Assembly: GCA_021738625.1 (NCBI GenBank)
Contig: JAIPBS010000033.1
Span: forward strand, 1-44,452
DNA length: 44,452 nt
Direction: 5' to 3'
Source: Bacteroidales bacterium
GTDB lineage: Bacteria > Bacteroidota > Bacteroidia > Bacteroidales > JAIOZK01
Shown: positions 35,242 through 43,763 of the stretch, in pieces
How positions within the stretch are numbered: position 1 is the first letter of the stretch
How the letters are laid out: every line of letters begins with the position of its first letter
The notes under the pieces: model-generated
The model's database searches: none
Told to the model about the DNA's origin: nothing
Seen by the model: only the letters and a program-made list of their open reading frames with translations
Translations under genes and position numbers: made by a program

Positions 35242-37032
35242 ATGGAAATGAATGAAGTATTGGACCGGCTCCCAAAACACCTAATGGATCTGGTGATCGA
35301 TCAACCTTACAACGAATATAGCCTGCAGGATCATGCTGTCTGGCGGTATGTGATGCGGCGCAATGTGGATTATTTACGACAGGTTGCGCATCATTCTTAT
35401 GTTGACGGCCTGAAGAAAACCGGTATCTCCATCGAAAACATACCGCATATGTACGGCATGAACCGCATCCTGAAAGAGATCGGCTGGGCGGCTGTTTCGG
35501 TGGACGGGTTCATCCCGCCCGCCGCCTTTATGGAGTTCCAGGCTTACAATGTGCTGGTGATCGCCGCCGACATCCGGCCCGTCGACCAGATCGAATATAC
35601 TCCGGCGCCCGACATTATCCACGAAGCTGCCGGTCATGCGCCCATCATCGCCGATCCCGAATATGCAGAATATCTTCGCTACTTCGGTGAGATCGGCGCC
35701 AAAGCATTTTCATCTTCAAAAGATTATGAACAATATGAAGCCATCCGGCACCTCTCCATACTCAAGGCGGACCCATACACAAGCGGGGACGAGATAAAAA
35801 GAGCCACCGCCGAACTTGAAGAAATAGAAAAGAACATGGGCCCGCCATCCGAGATGTCGCTGATCAGAAACCTGCATTGGTGGACCGTGGAATACGGGCT
35901 GATCGGCGACTTCGACAAGCCGAAAATCTATGGTGCGGGATTATTGTCATCCATCGGCGAAAGTTACAATGCATTGCAGGATGGTGTGGAGAAAATTCCA
36001 TACACTCTGGACGCCAAAAATTATGCATTCGACATTACCACACAGCAACCCCAGCTTTTTGTTACCCCTGACTTTAAGCATCTGACCGGCGTACTTGATG
36101 AATTTGTCAATCAGATGGCTTTGCGGCAGGGCGGCGCCGGCGGTGTGCTGAAAGCCATTGAATCGGGGCACACGGCCACCTGCGAGTGGAGTTCCGGTTT
36201 GCAGGTATCAGGTGTTTTCACGGAAGTGAAGATCAAGCAAGATAAACCCATTTACATAAAAACCACAGGACCGACCCAACTGGCCTACGACTATAATGAA
36301 CTGGAGGGGCATGGGAAAAGCTATCACAAGGATGGCTTCGGTTCGCCGGTTGGCAAACTCAAAGTTACGAATACACCAATACAGTATTTGACTGACGGGG
36401 ATTTGAAAGAACATGGGATTGTCATAGATGAAGCTTCCCGACTGGAGTTTGAATCGGACATAATTGTGGAAGGCCGGCCCGTTAAAATCCTTCGCAAGGA
36501 TGGAGAGATCATTCTAATCACTTTTAAGGATTGCAAAGTAACTTTCAGGGGCGAAACCCTTTTCGACCCTTCCTGGGGAGTTTTCGACATGGCGGTGGGT
36601 GATGAGATCATCTCGGCCTACAACGGACCCGCCGACGCCAATGCCTACGAACATCATTTCCCCGTTCCAAAAGAAAAAACACATAAGATCAAACATAGCG
36701 AGCGCGCCATAAAGCTTCATACAATGTACCGGGAAGTGAGAAATATCAGGGAAAACAAAATGGACCATCAGGAAAAAGCAGTGATCAAAGAAGTTCAGCA
36801 TGAGCTGAGCAGCGATGAAGGCATTAAGCTGGAGCAAATCTGGGAAATCCTGAAAAAAGATTTTCCCGAAGAATGGCTGTTGCCGCTGGAGATCATTGAA
36901 CTGCTGAACAATGGAAAGAAAGACAGCGCCGCTTTTAATGAAATCAAGGATTATTTTCAAAAGAAAAAAACGGAAAAACCTGAATTGAAGCAGGTTATCG
37001 AGAATGGTTTGAGGCTGGCAAGGATTGAGTGA
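35242..37032 (+). CDS. Biopterin-dependent aromatic amino acid hydroxylase (phenylalanine 4-monooxygenase type), long form
   Basis: The 596-residue protein contains a catalytic domain in residues about 20-290. The iron facial triad is His127 and His132 (PDIIHEAAGHAP) plus Glu217 (WWTVEYGLIG). Using tetrahydrobiopterin and O2 it would turn phenylalanine into tyrosine. Usual proteobacterial enzymes are about 260-300 residues; here some 300 further residues follow, with a beta-rich middle (about 310-470) and a helical charged tail. The family in Bacteroidota and some Bacillus has this long form. Downstream tyrosine-degradation genes (hppD, fahA) on the other strand support a catabolic role. No ACT regulatory domain is seen at the N-terminus. 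Confidence 0.92.
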   Translation: MEMNEVLDRLPKHLMDLVIDQPYNEYSLQDHAVWRYVMRRNVDYLRQVAHHSYVDGLKKTGISIENIPHMYGMNRILKEIGWAAVSVDGFIPPAAFMEFQAYNVLVIAADIRPVDQIEYTPAPDIIHEAAGHAPIIADPEYAEYLRYFGEIGAKAFSSSKDYEQYEAIRHLSILKADPYTSGDEIKRATAELEEIEKNMGPPSEMSLIRNLHWWTVEYGLIGDFDKPKIYGAGLLSSIGESYNALQDGVEKIPYTLDAKNYAFDITTQQPQLFVTPDFKHLTGVLDEFVNQMALRQGGAGGVLKAIESGHTATCEWSSGLQVSGVFTEVKIKQDKPIYIKTTGPTQLAYDYNELEGHGKSYHKDGFGSPVGKLKVTNTPIQYLTDGDLKEHGIVIDEASRLEFESDIIVEGRPVKILRKDGEIILITFKDCKVTFRGETLFDPSWGVFDMAVGDEIISAYNGPADANAYEHHFPVPKEKTHKIKHSERAIKLHTMYREVRNIRENKMDHQEKAVIKEVQHELSSDEGIKLEQIWEILKKDFPEEWLLPLEIIELLNNGKKDSAAFNEIKDYFQKKKTEKPELKQVIENGLRLARIE

Positions 37033-37072
37033 TTGCAAACAGAACCGATATTTTGTAACTTGCATCTAAAAA

Positions 37073-37642
37073 ATGAAGGCTTTCAGATGGCTTCTGGTCT
37101 CAGTGGTTTTGTTTTCATGCACTTATGAAAACACACACGTACTCATCAAAACCAAATACGGGGATATCGTTGTTGAATTGTATCCCGAAAAAGCTCCCCT
37201 GACCTGCGAGAATTTCATCAGATATATTGAAGAAGGTCGATTTGAAGGAGCCACCTTTTACAGAACCGTCACCAAATACAACCAGATTGATACTGCAAAC
37301 AAAATAGAAGTGATACAGGGCGGTCTTTATGAAGATCATCATCCGCAGATGCTATCCCCCATTCCTCATGAATCAACCGAACAAACGGGTATTCTTCATA
37401 AAAACGGTACGATCTCGATGGCACGTTATGAGCCGGGAACAGCCACCAGCGAGTTTTTCATTTGCATAAGCGACCAGCCCTCATTGGATTATGGCGGCAA
37501 AAGAAATCCCGACAATCAGGGATTTGCGGCATTCGGCCGGGTAATACAGGGCATGGGTGTGGTCAGGTTTATCCAGCAACAGCCTGCAAAAGGCCAATAC
37601 CTGGAGCCACCTGTCAGGATACTTCAAATGAGTATTTTATAA
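37073..37642 (+). CDS. Cyclophilin-type peptidyl-prolyl isomerase lipoprotein
   Basis: The 189-residue protein starts with a lipoprotein signal (LFSC, Cys16) and then a cyclophilin domain: TKYGDIVVELYPEKAPLTCENFIRYIEEG, FYRTV, an ISMARYEPGTATSEFFICISD core and GFAAFGRVIQGMGVV. The Arg of FYRT and the SEFFI strand belong to the active site. The usual Gln-Gly before the core is present as VIQGG. It should catalyse proline isomerisation in the periplasm, anchored to a membrane. It follows the hydroxylase by 40 bp and converges on the cysteine protease gene. Confidence 0.93.
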   Translation: MKAFRWLLVSVVLFSCTYENTHVLIKTKYGDIVVELYPEKAPLTCENFIRYIEEGRFEGATFYRTVTKYNQIDTANKIEVIQGGLYEDHHPQMLSPIPHESTEQTGILHKNGTISMARYEPGTATSEFFICISDQPSLDYGGKRNPDNQGFAAFGRVIQGMGVVRFIQQQPAKGQYLEPPVRILQMSIL

Positions 37643-37651
37643 ATCCCGGAT

Positions 37652-39286
37652 TTATCTGAGTACCATCTTCCTGGAAAACCTTATGTTACCAGCTTCGATG
37701 GTGTATATATAAATACCTTCTTTTACTTTTTCGCCTGAAGCACTTTCACCATTCCAGTCAACAAGATGTTTTCCGGCGCTTTGCTTCCCTTCAATCAAAG
37801 TAATTACTTCTTTTCCGGTCAGATCAAAAATTTTCAGGCTGACATGATTTTCACCGGGTAAAATGTACCTGATGCTTGTTTGACCGTAAAACGGATTGGG
37901 CAGGTTTTGCTGCAAGCTAAAACTACCGAATGCATTTTGATTTGGCGTTGAGGCAACAGGGTTATCTATCGTCAGGGCCTTCATGCAAAAGTTACCGGTT
38001 TGAAGATAGCCCGATGGATCATCATAATCGAAAAAATCAAGCCAGCTTCCGTCTTCCATATAATAACTTTCCCCAGGTGAAGCCGACGATTCCACGATGG
38101 TGCGATAACTTGCACCCAGCAATACAGGCACATCCGAAGTTCTGTCGTAGGGTTGACCACCTTTTTCCAGGTACAGATAAACGTAAAACTCTTCACCCTC
38201 TTCCAGGTAAAGTTCCTGCTCAACATTTACCGTATGGAAGCCGAGGTATTGTTTCCATCCGGAGATGCTGAATAATTCATCCGAAAGTTCGGTGCCATCG
38301 AATGCTCCGTAAATCTTAATGGTATAGTCGATTGAATCGGCTGCTGAGTAAAAGCTGACCGCCTTCAGTTGCTGGTTTCCGGTTGAAACAAAGGCATTAA
38401 AAGCCTCCTGGCAATCTTCCTTGATATCCCGCCAGCCGTGGTAGTCGTGATAATAGGTATAATCATATTTCAGGCGTTCCACATTCCTGAATGACACGGC
38501 CCCCATCTGAGGCTCGCGGCAACTCCACCTGTCGTAATAGGAAATATAGAAATAGCCGTCGTTGCCCCAATCTTCGCCCCAGCTGTTCTTCACGATCCAC
38601 GCGCCGTTTTCCGGGGCCTGTGTTTCAAGGTTGTCATCCCATCCCACAATGGATATCGCATGGTTGGGAAGATAGTCTGATGTGGGAGGCTGGTAATGAA
38701 TATAGTTGCTGATAAATGATCCGCTATAACACATACAGGTACCGATCACGCCTTCATCCATCAGTCGTTGCTTGATCGCATCGATCCCTTCCAGGTTGTC
38801 GCCGATGGTGAACCATTCCACATCCCGTGCATAGTAATAATGAAATGAAGTATCGGAACGGGTAGGAGGATTGTTGAATGATTGACCGTCGATATCCCTT
38901 ACAGCTCCCTCATTCCTGCTTAAATAAGCGGTTGTAACCATGTAATCGCCTCCCTGATGCACTTGCAGACCGCTGCCTGAAGGTGGCATGATATCGTCAT
39001 TGTTGTGTTCGTTGAATCCGTTCCACCAGTCCAGGTGGTATTCGGCCAGGTTGGGCTCACCGGTTTCGCCATTGGCTTCCCATTCGCCCGTCATCATCAT
39101 ATTTCCTTCCATGGCCGCCATGGCGCCGTGCGTCCAACAGGTACCCCCCTGCTGATCTTTAACCGAAGTCACATAATTTTCACCATTGTAATCCCGTAAA
39201 TCAAAATACTCGGGCATTTCCCTTTTTTGGGCAAAAGCCGTTAAAGAAATACCCGCCAAGCAAAATATAAATACCAGTTTTTTCAT
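37652..39286 (-). CDS. Secreted C1A (papain-like) cysteine protease with T9SS sorting domain
   Basis: The 544-residue protein has a signal peptide (cleavage near AFAQ, residue 20) and then directly the mature papain fold, without an inhibitory propeptide. Active-site residues: Cys50 in [14 protein letters not shown], His in [13 protein letters not shown] near 217 and Asn in [11 protein letters not shown] near 241. A beta-rich domain (about 290-440) resembles the lectin-like domain of Bacteroidota C1 peptidases. The C-terminus (about 455-544) is a FlgD-like/T9SS type A sorting domain with [13 protein letters not shown] and a final RFSRKMVLR. It is exported and attached or released at the surface to degrade protein. 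It converges with the cyclophilin gene, stops 9 bp apart. Confidence 0.93.
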   Translation of the reverse strand: MKKLVFIFCLAGISLTAFAQKREMPEYFDLRDYNGENYVTSVKDQQGGTCWTHGAMAAMEGNMMMTGEWEANGETGEPNLAEYHLDWWNGFNEHNNDDIMPPSGSGLQVHQGGDYMVTTAYLSRNEGAVRDIDGQSFNNPPTRSDTSFHYYYARDVEWFTIGDNLEGIDAIKQRLMDEGVIGTCMCYSGSFISNYIHYQPPTSDYLPNHAISIVGWDDNLETQAPENGAWIVKNSWGEDWGNDGYFYISYYDRWSCREPQMGAVSFRNVERLKYDYTYYHDYHGWRDIKEDCQEAFNAFVSTGNQQLKAVSFYSAADSIDYTIKIYGAFDGTELSDELFSISGWKQYLGFHTVNVEQELYLEEGEEFYVYLYLEKGGQPYDRTSDVPVLLGASYRTIVESSASPGESYYMEDGSWLDFFDYDDPSGYLQTGNFCMKALTIDNPVASTPNQNAFGSFSLQQNLPNPFYGQTSIRYILPGENHVSLKIFDLTGKEVITLIEGKQSAGKHLVDWNGESASGEKVKEGIYIYTIEAGNIRFSRKMVLR

Positions 39287-39354
39287 AATTAAGCTTTTTA
39301 ATTATGTGACTAAATTACATACATTTTGTTTTAGATCGATTACAGATTGGGGGG

Positions 39355-39372
39355 AAACGGTTAAAACCGTTT
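39355..39372. repeat. REP-like palindrome 1 (CGGTTAAAACCG core)
   Basis: AAACGGTTAAAACCGTTT is a perfect 18-bp palindrome left of the transposase gene, with the same core as several others in the unit. Confidence 0.85.
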
Positions 39373-39396
39373 CTCACAAAATATTTATCATTTTTA

Positions 39397-39456
39397 CCCA
39401 CGGTTAAAACCGTGGGTTGATATTTCGTGTACCTGCCTGTAAGCCAATAATATCAG
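39397..39456. repeat. Left copy of 60-bp direct repeat, headed by a 20-bp palindrome
   Basis: CCCACGGTTAAAACCGTGGG (39397-39416) plus the next 40 bp, ending in ATATCAG, recurs without a mismatch at 40038-40097. The two copies flank the Y1 transposase gene in direct orientation. Confidence 0.95.
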
Positions 39457-39476
39457 CCCACAGCTTTAGCTGTGGG
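39457..39476. repeat. REP-like palindrome with a different core (CAGCTTTAGCTG)
   Basis: CCCACAGCTTTAGCTGTGGG is a 20-bp palindrome (TT centre) directly after the left 60-bp repeat. It shares the CCCAC/GTGGG ends but not the core of the others. Confidence 0.85.
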
Positions 39477-39501
39477 TTTCCGGTGGCGGTAATTTTGAGG
39501 G

Positions 39502-39517
39502 AACGGTTTTAACCGTT
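39502..39517. repeat. REP-like palindrome just before the transposase gene
   Basis: AACGGTTTTAACCGTT, a 16-bp palindrome (TT centre), 22 bp before the transposase ATG. Confidence 0.75.
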
Positions 39518-39539
39518 TTAAAACATTTACGTAAATTGT

Positions 39540-40001
39540 ATGCAAAAACATCCCATGGCACATTCTCACATTAAAATTTGGATACACGCCATTTTAGGTA
39601 CCAAAAATAGAACACCCCTTATCAAAATTGACCTCGAAGAAAAAATATATCAATTAATTCGAAAGGAAGTTGACAAAACAAAATGTGTTTTAAATATTAT
39701 GAATGGAACAGCCAATCATGTCCATCTATTGTTTTTGTTGCATCCCGATAAAAACATAAGAGAGGTTATACACCAGATCAAAGGTGGAAGTTCCTTTCAA
39801 ATAAATCAATCCGGAATTATGAGACCGAAATTTTTGTGGCAGGTGGGATTATCAGCATATTCTGTATCGGAATCCGGTATCAAAACATTGCGGAAGTACA
39901 TCCAAAACCAAAGAGAGCACCACACAAAAATGACATTCGAGGAGGAATACCAACGGTTTATTGAATTGCATGGGCTATTGAAGAAGGATAAAAACGGTTA
40001 A
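39540..40001 (+). CDS. REP-associated Y1 (IS200-like) tyrosine transposase
   Basis: The 153-residue protein is a single-domain HUH/Y1 transposase. The HUH pair is His60 and His62 in ANHVHLLF, and the catalytic tyrosine is Tyr120 in LRKYIQNQREHH. The strand KGGSSFQIN is also typical of IS200-like enzymes. ATG 39540 or the internal ATG five codons later could start it. Its last codons and TAA stop lie inside a palindrome (39990-40011). Palindromes and direct repeats on both sides fit a RAYT domesticated or self-spreading REP unit rather than IS200/IS605 with tnpB, which is absent. The chemistry would be single-strand cutting and joining at hairpins. Confidence 0.88.
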   Translation: MQKHPMAHSHIKIWIHAILGTKNRTPLIKIDLEEKIYQLIRKEVDKTKCVLNIMNGTANHVHLLFLLHPDKNIREVIHQIKGGSSFQINQSGIMRPKFLWQVGLSAYSVSESGIKTLRKYIQNQREHHTKMTFEEEYQRFIELHGLLKKDKNG

Positions 40002-40011
40002 AACCGTTTTT
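39990..40011. repeat. REP-like palindrome overlapping the transposase stop codon
   Basis: AAAAACGGTT at 39990-39999 and AACCGTTTTT at 40002-40011 pair perfectly around AA. The transposase TAA (39999-40001) is in the centre. The T-run on the right arm means it could also act as a terminator. Confidence 0.85.
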
Positions 40012-40037
40012 GGGGGAGTGGAACATCGCCATTGTAT

Positions 40038-40097
40038 CCCACGGTTAAAACCGTGGGTTGATATTTCGTGTACCTGCCTGTAAGCCAATAATATCAG
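40038..40097. repeat. Right copy of 60-bp direct repeat, headed by a 20-bp palindrome
   Basis: Identical over 60 bp to 39397-39456, starting with the same CCCACGGTTAAAACCGTGGG palindrome (40038-40057). Confidence 0.95.
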
Positions 40098-40107
40098 TTT
40101 AAAATTT

Positions 40108-40181
40108 GCCACAAAGACAAAAGGTTAGCTTTCTGTCAAATTACAACTTTGTGAAGTTTTGTGTCTTTGTGTTTTCGTGGC
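40108..40181. repeat. Degenerate CACAAAG-type inverted repeat
   Basis: GCCACAAAGACAAAA (40108-40122) is roughly complementary to the segment 40157-40181, which ends in TTTTCGTGGC. The words ACTTTGTGAAG and TGTGTCTTTGTG between and in the arms belong to the same degenerate intergenic repeat type as at 24040-24147. Function unknown. Confidence 0.5.
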
Positions 40182-40208
40182 AAAATAAGGTCTTTAGAAA
40201 CAGCCCCA

Positions 40209-41099
40209 CTAATACGTCATCAAAACCTTCATCGCCTCATACACTTCTCCTTTTTGAATGAGTTGTTTGGCATGGGAATGAATACCGGTTAAAATATCCT
40301 CCGATTCATCGAAAATTTTCTTTACTTCATTCGAACTCCTCATGGCGTCCACTTCATTGCTTTCCGGAAGGTTTTGCAAACCACCCAACTTCGCCAGCTC
40401 ATTTCCGGTTAAGACGGGGCTGTGCCTGACTTGCTCAGGAAGGGCGTCAATTCCAATACCCAGTTTTTCTCCGGGTTTGGAAATTTTAAATTTGGAATCG
40501 CCGGTTGTACGGCAATACCAGGGGCCGCCCATACGTCCAACCAGATCGATCTTATCCGGGTCGATCATGCCGCTTTCATCAAGGACATTCTCATCCACAT
40601 GCATCAAAAGGATTTCACAAATAACCAAATTGGCCGCCCCGCCCTGATCGCCGGTTTCGATAATATCACGCACCTTACACTCATACTGCACCGGTGACTC
40701 GTTTACCCGAAAAGGCCTGACCATTTCCGACTCTATTGGGGTGAAGCCCGCTTTCACAAATTCATTTATTCCTTTCGGATAGTCGGAACTGGCCAGATTG
40801 GCCTGTTCCACCATGTCGTAAGTTACCATATTGATCACCACCTCTGCAACTTCCTTCAGATTCTCAAAAGTGTTTTTGGTAGTATTATCCCGTCCTCTCC
40901 TGGAAGGAGAAAAGATCAGGGTGGAAGGATTCACTCCGAAGGCATTGAAAAAACTAAAGGGAGACAGGTTGGGTTTGCCGTCCTTGTCGATCGTGCTCGC
41001 AAAAGCAATCGGTCTGGGAGACACCGAGCCCAGAATGAGTTTGTGGAATTGCGGGACGGGTATTTGTAGCGGATTGATCGTTTGTGTTTTCCTGATCAT
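40209..41099 (-). CDS. Flavin reductase-like (FMN-binding split barrel) protein in tyrosine-degradation cluster
   Basis: The 296-residue protein has the flavin reductase-like fold in residues about 15-200: LILGSVSPRPIAFASTIDKDGKPNLSPFSFFNAFGVNPSTLIFSP, then DNTTKNTFENLKEVAEVVINMV and a beta strand with FRVNESPVQYECKV. It should bind FMN. A helical C-terminal extension of about 90 residues follows. It lies 42 bp after fahA on the same strand, so it belongs with hppD and fahA. Reduced flavin supply, or an isomerase or hydrolase-like role in aromatic breakdown, is possible; its reaction is not known from sequence. Confidence 0.87.
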   Translation of the reverse strand: MIRKTQTINPLQIPVPQFHKLILGSVSPRPIAFASTIDKDGKPNLSPFSFFNAFGVNPSTLIFSPSRRGRDNTTKNTFENLKEVAEVVINMVTYDMVEQANLASSDYPKGINEFVKAGFTPIESEMVRPFRVNESPVQYECKVRDIIETGDQGGAANLVICEILLMHVDENVLDESGMIDPDKIDLVGRMGGPWYCRTTGDSKFKISKPGEKLGIGIDALPEQVRHSPVLTGNELAKLGGLQNLPESNEVDAMRSSNEVKKIFDESEDILTGIHSHAKQLIQKGEVYEAMKVLMTY

Positions 41100-41141
41100 A
41101 TCTATTTATAGTTTGTTTTATTAATCCGTTGTAACCTGAAA

Positions 41142-42419
41142 CTATTTTGCCGGCAAAATTTTCGTCTTCGATTCGCCGAACCCGATGCGCAATCCATCCT
41201 TTTCTGCGTAACCGCGCATGATAATGGCGTCGTTGTCGTTGATAAATTTTCGCCGGGAGCCGTCGGGAAGTGTGATCGGTTTTGTCCCCTTCCAGGACAA
41301 CTCCAACATGGAACCATAGGATTCGGGCGTTGGCCCGCTTATGGTGCCTGAAGCATACATATCCCCTACCCTGATGTTGCAACCGTTCACGCTTTGATGC
41401 GCCAGCTGCTGGGCCATGTTCCAGTACATATACTTGAAATTGCTCCGGCAAACCCGGTGCTCGGGCTGGTTTTCTGCCTCAAGATAAACCTCCAGGTTGA
41501 TGTCGAAGCTTTTCTTTCCTTCAGATTTCAAATACGGCAGAACCGGCGGATCCTGCTTAGGTCCATTCACGCGGAAAGGCTCGAAGGCATCCAAAGTTAC
41601 AATCCAGGGTGAGATCACAGAACCAAAGTTTTTTGAAAGAAAAGGCCCGAGCGGCACATATTCCCATTTCTGAATATCCCTTGCCGAAAGATCGTTGAAG
41701 AGTACCAAACCAATGATGGCGTCCTCGGCTTCTTCTACTGGAATGCTATCGCCCAGTTGTGTTTCCTTGCAAGTTACAAAAGCCATTTCCAGTTCAAAGT
41801 CCATCAGCCTGGTCGGACTGAAAATGGGCTGATCCGATTCAGGTGGCATGATCTGCCCTTTCGGACGATGAATGTTTGTACCTGAAACCACGATAGACGA
41901 AGACCTGCCATGATAACCAACCGGGATGTGTTTCCAGTTGGGCAACAAGGCATTGTCGGGATCGCGGAACATGGTGCCCACATTGGTGGCATGTTCTTTA
42001 CTGGAATAGAAATCCGTGTAGTCGCCCACCTCAACCGGCATCATCATCTGTACTTCATCTATCCTAAAAAGTGCGTTGTTTCTGGCTTCGTGATCGTTTT
42101 TCAGCTCCTCATTGTTGTCTTCAAACAAATCCGAAAGCCTGTTTCTGATCTTTCTCACCATGGGTTTGCCAAGTGCAAAAAGATCATTCAGCACAGGTTT
42201 ATAAAAAACGTTCAAATCTTCAATTTCCAGTTTGTCGAAATACCCAAAATCTGCCAAAGCCGACAGATCGATCACATGGTCACCGATCCGGCTTGCCGGT
42301 CTGGGTTCTTCATTATCATACTTAAAAATCCCAAAAGGAATATTCTGGACGGGGAAGTCGCTGTTGGCAGGAACTTCCAGCCAGGACATGAGGAAAGGGT
42401 CGTTCGCTTTTATGTTCAT
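41142..42419 (-). CDS. fahA: Fumarylacetoacetase
   Basis: The 425-residue enzyme splits fumarylacetoacetate into fumarate and acetoacetate, the last step of tyrosine breakdown. It has a small N-terminal SH3-like domain (residues 1 to about 115, with the NDPFLMSWLEVPANSDFP start) and the catalytic beta-roll: YTDFYSSKEHATNVGTMFRD with the active-site His, the metal site DFELEMAFV and FNDLSARDIQKWEYVPLGPFLSKNF, and a GDMYASGTISGP loop near the end. Length fits the eukaryote-like FAH family. It lies between hppD and the flavin-reductase-like gene on the same strand. Confidence 0.96.
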   Translation of the reverse strand: MNIKANDPFLMSWLEVPANSDFPVQNIPFGIFKYDNEEPRPASRIGDHVIDLSALADFGYFDKLEIEDLNVFYKPVLNDLFALGKPMVRKIRNRLSDLFEDNNEELKNDHEARNNALFRIDEVQMMMPVEVGDYTDFYSSKEHATNVGTMFRDPDNALLPNWKHIPVGYHGRSSSIVVSGTNIHRPKGQIMPPESDQPIFSPTRLMDFELEMAFVTCKETQLGDSIPVEEAEDAIIGLVLFNDLSARDIQKWEYVPLGPFLSKNFGSVISPWIVTLDAFEPFRVNGPKQDPPVLPYLKSEGKKSFDINLEVYLEAENQPEHRVCRSNFKYMYWNMAQQLAHQSVNGCNIRVGDMYASGTISGPTPESYGSMLELSWKGTKPITLPDGSRRKFINDNDAIIMRGYAEKDGLRIGFGESKTKILPAK

Positions 42420-42570
42420 ACTTCATTATAATTTCAAATCGCAAGCACCAAATAACAAATAAATTCCAATTCCCCAAATTCAAAACATTAAGCTATTTGC
42501 GAAAGTTTTTGGTCATTGTAATTTGAGTCATTTGATATTATTTGGTACTTGAAATTTGTGATTTGTTATT
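42420..42570. repeat. A/T-rich spacer with imperfect inverted repeats
   Basis: The 151 bp between hppD and fahA is built of CAAAT/ATTTG words. The segment 42442-42455 (CAAGCACCAAATAA) matches the reverse complement of 42538-42551 with one mismatch, and neighbouring words pair more loosely. The transcript could form a long weak hairpin between the two genes. Confidence 0.55.
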
Positions 42571-43671
42571 TTACAAAGTTCCTCTATTTTCTTGTTCCAA
42601 CTCAATCGCTTCAAAAAGCGCTTTAAAGTTTCCTTTTCCAAAAGATCTGGCGCCTTTTCGCTGGATGATCTCGTAGAATACCGTCGGGCGATCCTGGACC
42701 GGCTTGGTGAAAAGCTGCAGCAGATAGCCTTCATCATCCCGGTCGATAAGAATATGCAGGTCTTTCAATACACCAAGATCCTCATCAATTTCCCCCACCC
42801 TCTCAGGCACGGTATCATAATAGCTTTCAGGAACATGCAGAAATTCCACGCCGCGTTTTCTCAATTCATTGATAGTGTATATAATATTGTCGGTGGCCAT
42901 AGCCACATGCTGCACACCGGCCCCATTGTAAAAATCAATGTATTCTTCGATCTGCGATTTCTTTTTTCCTTTGGCAGGTTCATTGATCGGGAACTTGATG
43001 TAACCGTTGCCGTTCGACATCACCTTGCTCATCAAAGCGGTATATTCAGTCGAAATGTCTTTATCATCAAAAGAAATGATCTGTTTGAATCCCATAACAT
43101 CGGCATAAAAATCGACCCATTTGTTCATCTCTCCCCAGCCGACATTGCCGACCATATGATCGACATATTTCAAACCGACTTCCTGGGTTTTATAGGCCGG
43201 GTTCCACTCCCTGAATCCCGGCAGGAAAAAACCATTGTAATTTTTTCTTTCCACAAAAAGATGTATGGTTTCGCCATAGGTATGGATTCCTGAAACCACA
43301 ACTTCACCATGATCATCTTTTTTTACCTGGGGTTCCAAGTATGGCTTTGCCCCTCTTCTGGTGGTTTCTTCAAAAGAAAGTCTTGCATCATCCACCCAAA
43401 GAGCCACGAATTTAACGCCATCCCCATGCAAGTCGATGTGCCGGCCGATATCCGTTCCCTGCTTAATGGGGGTTGTAAACACCAATGTTATCTTATCCTG
43501 CCTGAGCGCATAAGATGTTTTTTTCTTATCTCCGGTTTCCAGTCCGCTGTATGCCAACGGCTGAAACCCATAGGCAGTCTGATAATAATACGCCGCCTGC
43601 TTCGCATTCCCCACGTAGAACTCCACAAAATCGGTTCCGTTGATGGGGAGAAAGTCTTTATCGTTGCTCAT
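42571..43671 (-). CDS. hppD: 4-hydroxyphenylpyruvate dioxygenase
   Basis: The 366-residue enzyme converts 4-hydroxyphenylpyruvate to homogentisate with O2. It has two vicinal-oxygen-chelate domains. The non-heme Fe(II) ligands are His172 (VDHMVGNV), His255 (GVQHVAMATDN) and Glu334 (FYEIIQRKG). QLFTKPVQDRPT before the last ligand and the C-terminal GARSFGKGNFKALFEAIE gate helix are characteristic. It heads the minus-strand hppD-fahA-flavin reductase series and fits with the phenylalanine hydroxylase 5.5 kb away. Its upstream region borders the repeat-bounded unit starting at 43730. Confidence 0.97.
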   Translation of the reverse strand: MSNDKDFLPINGTDFVEFYVGNAKQAAYYYQTAYGFQPLAYSGLETGDKKKTSYALRQDKITLVFTTPIKQGTDIGRHIDLHGDGVKFVALWVDDARLSFEETTRRGAKPYLEPQVKKDDHGEVVVSGIHTYGETIHLFVERKNYNGFFLPGFREWNPAYKTQEVGLKYVDHMVGNVGWGEMNKWVDFYADVMGFKQIISFDDKDISTEYTALMSKVMSNGNGYIKFPINEPAKGKKKSQIEEYIDFYNGAGVQHVAMATDNIIYTINELRKRGVEFLHVPESYYDTVPERVGEIDEDLGVLKDLHILIDRDDEGYLLQLFTKPVQDRPTVFYEIIQRKGARSFGKGNFKALFEAIELEQENRGTL

Positions 43672-43729
43672 GTTTGTTTCGTTTTATTTCGCTTATTACT
43701 TAATTGTTTAAACTCCTTGTTTATAAAAG

Positions 43730-43763
43730 GTTATAGGGGTATAAGGGTATAGGGTTATATGGG
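43730..43763. repeat. Left inverted repeat and 8-bp tandem array (TATAAGGG type)
   Basis: Four 8-bp units read TATAGGGG, TATAAGGG, TATAGGGT, TATATGGG (43732-43763). The outer 22 bp, 43730-43751, are the exact reverse complement of 44289-44310 on the far side of the four-helix-bundle gene. Confidence 0.9.

Noticed and set aside
37639..37655. Hairpin ATAAATC-CCG-GATTTAT between convergent genes as a terminator
   Set aside because: The stem is only 7 bp, A/T-rich and overlaps both stop codons without a T-run; too weak to call.
39355..40097. A CRISPR-like array in the palindromic repeats
   Set aside because: The repeats are irregularly spaced, few and flank a Y1 transposase; there are no cas genes.
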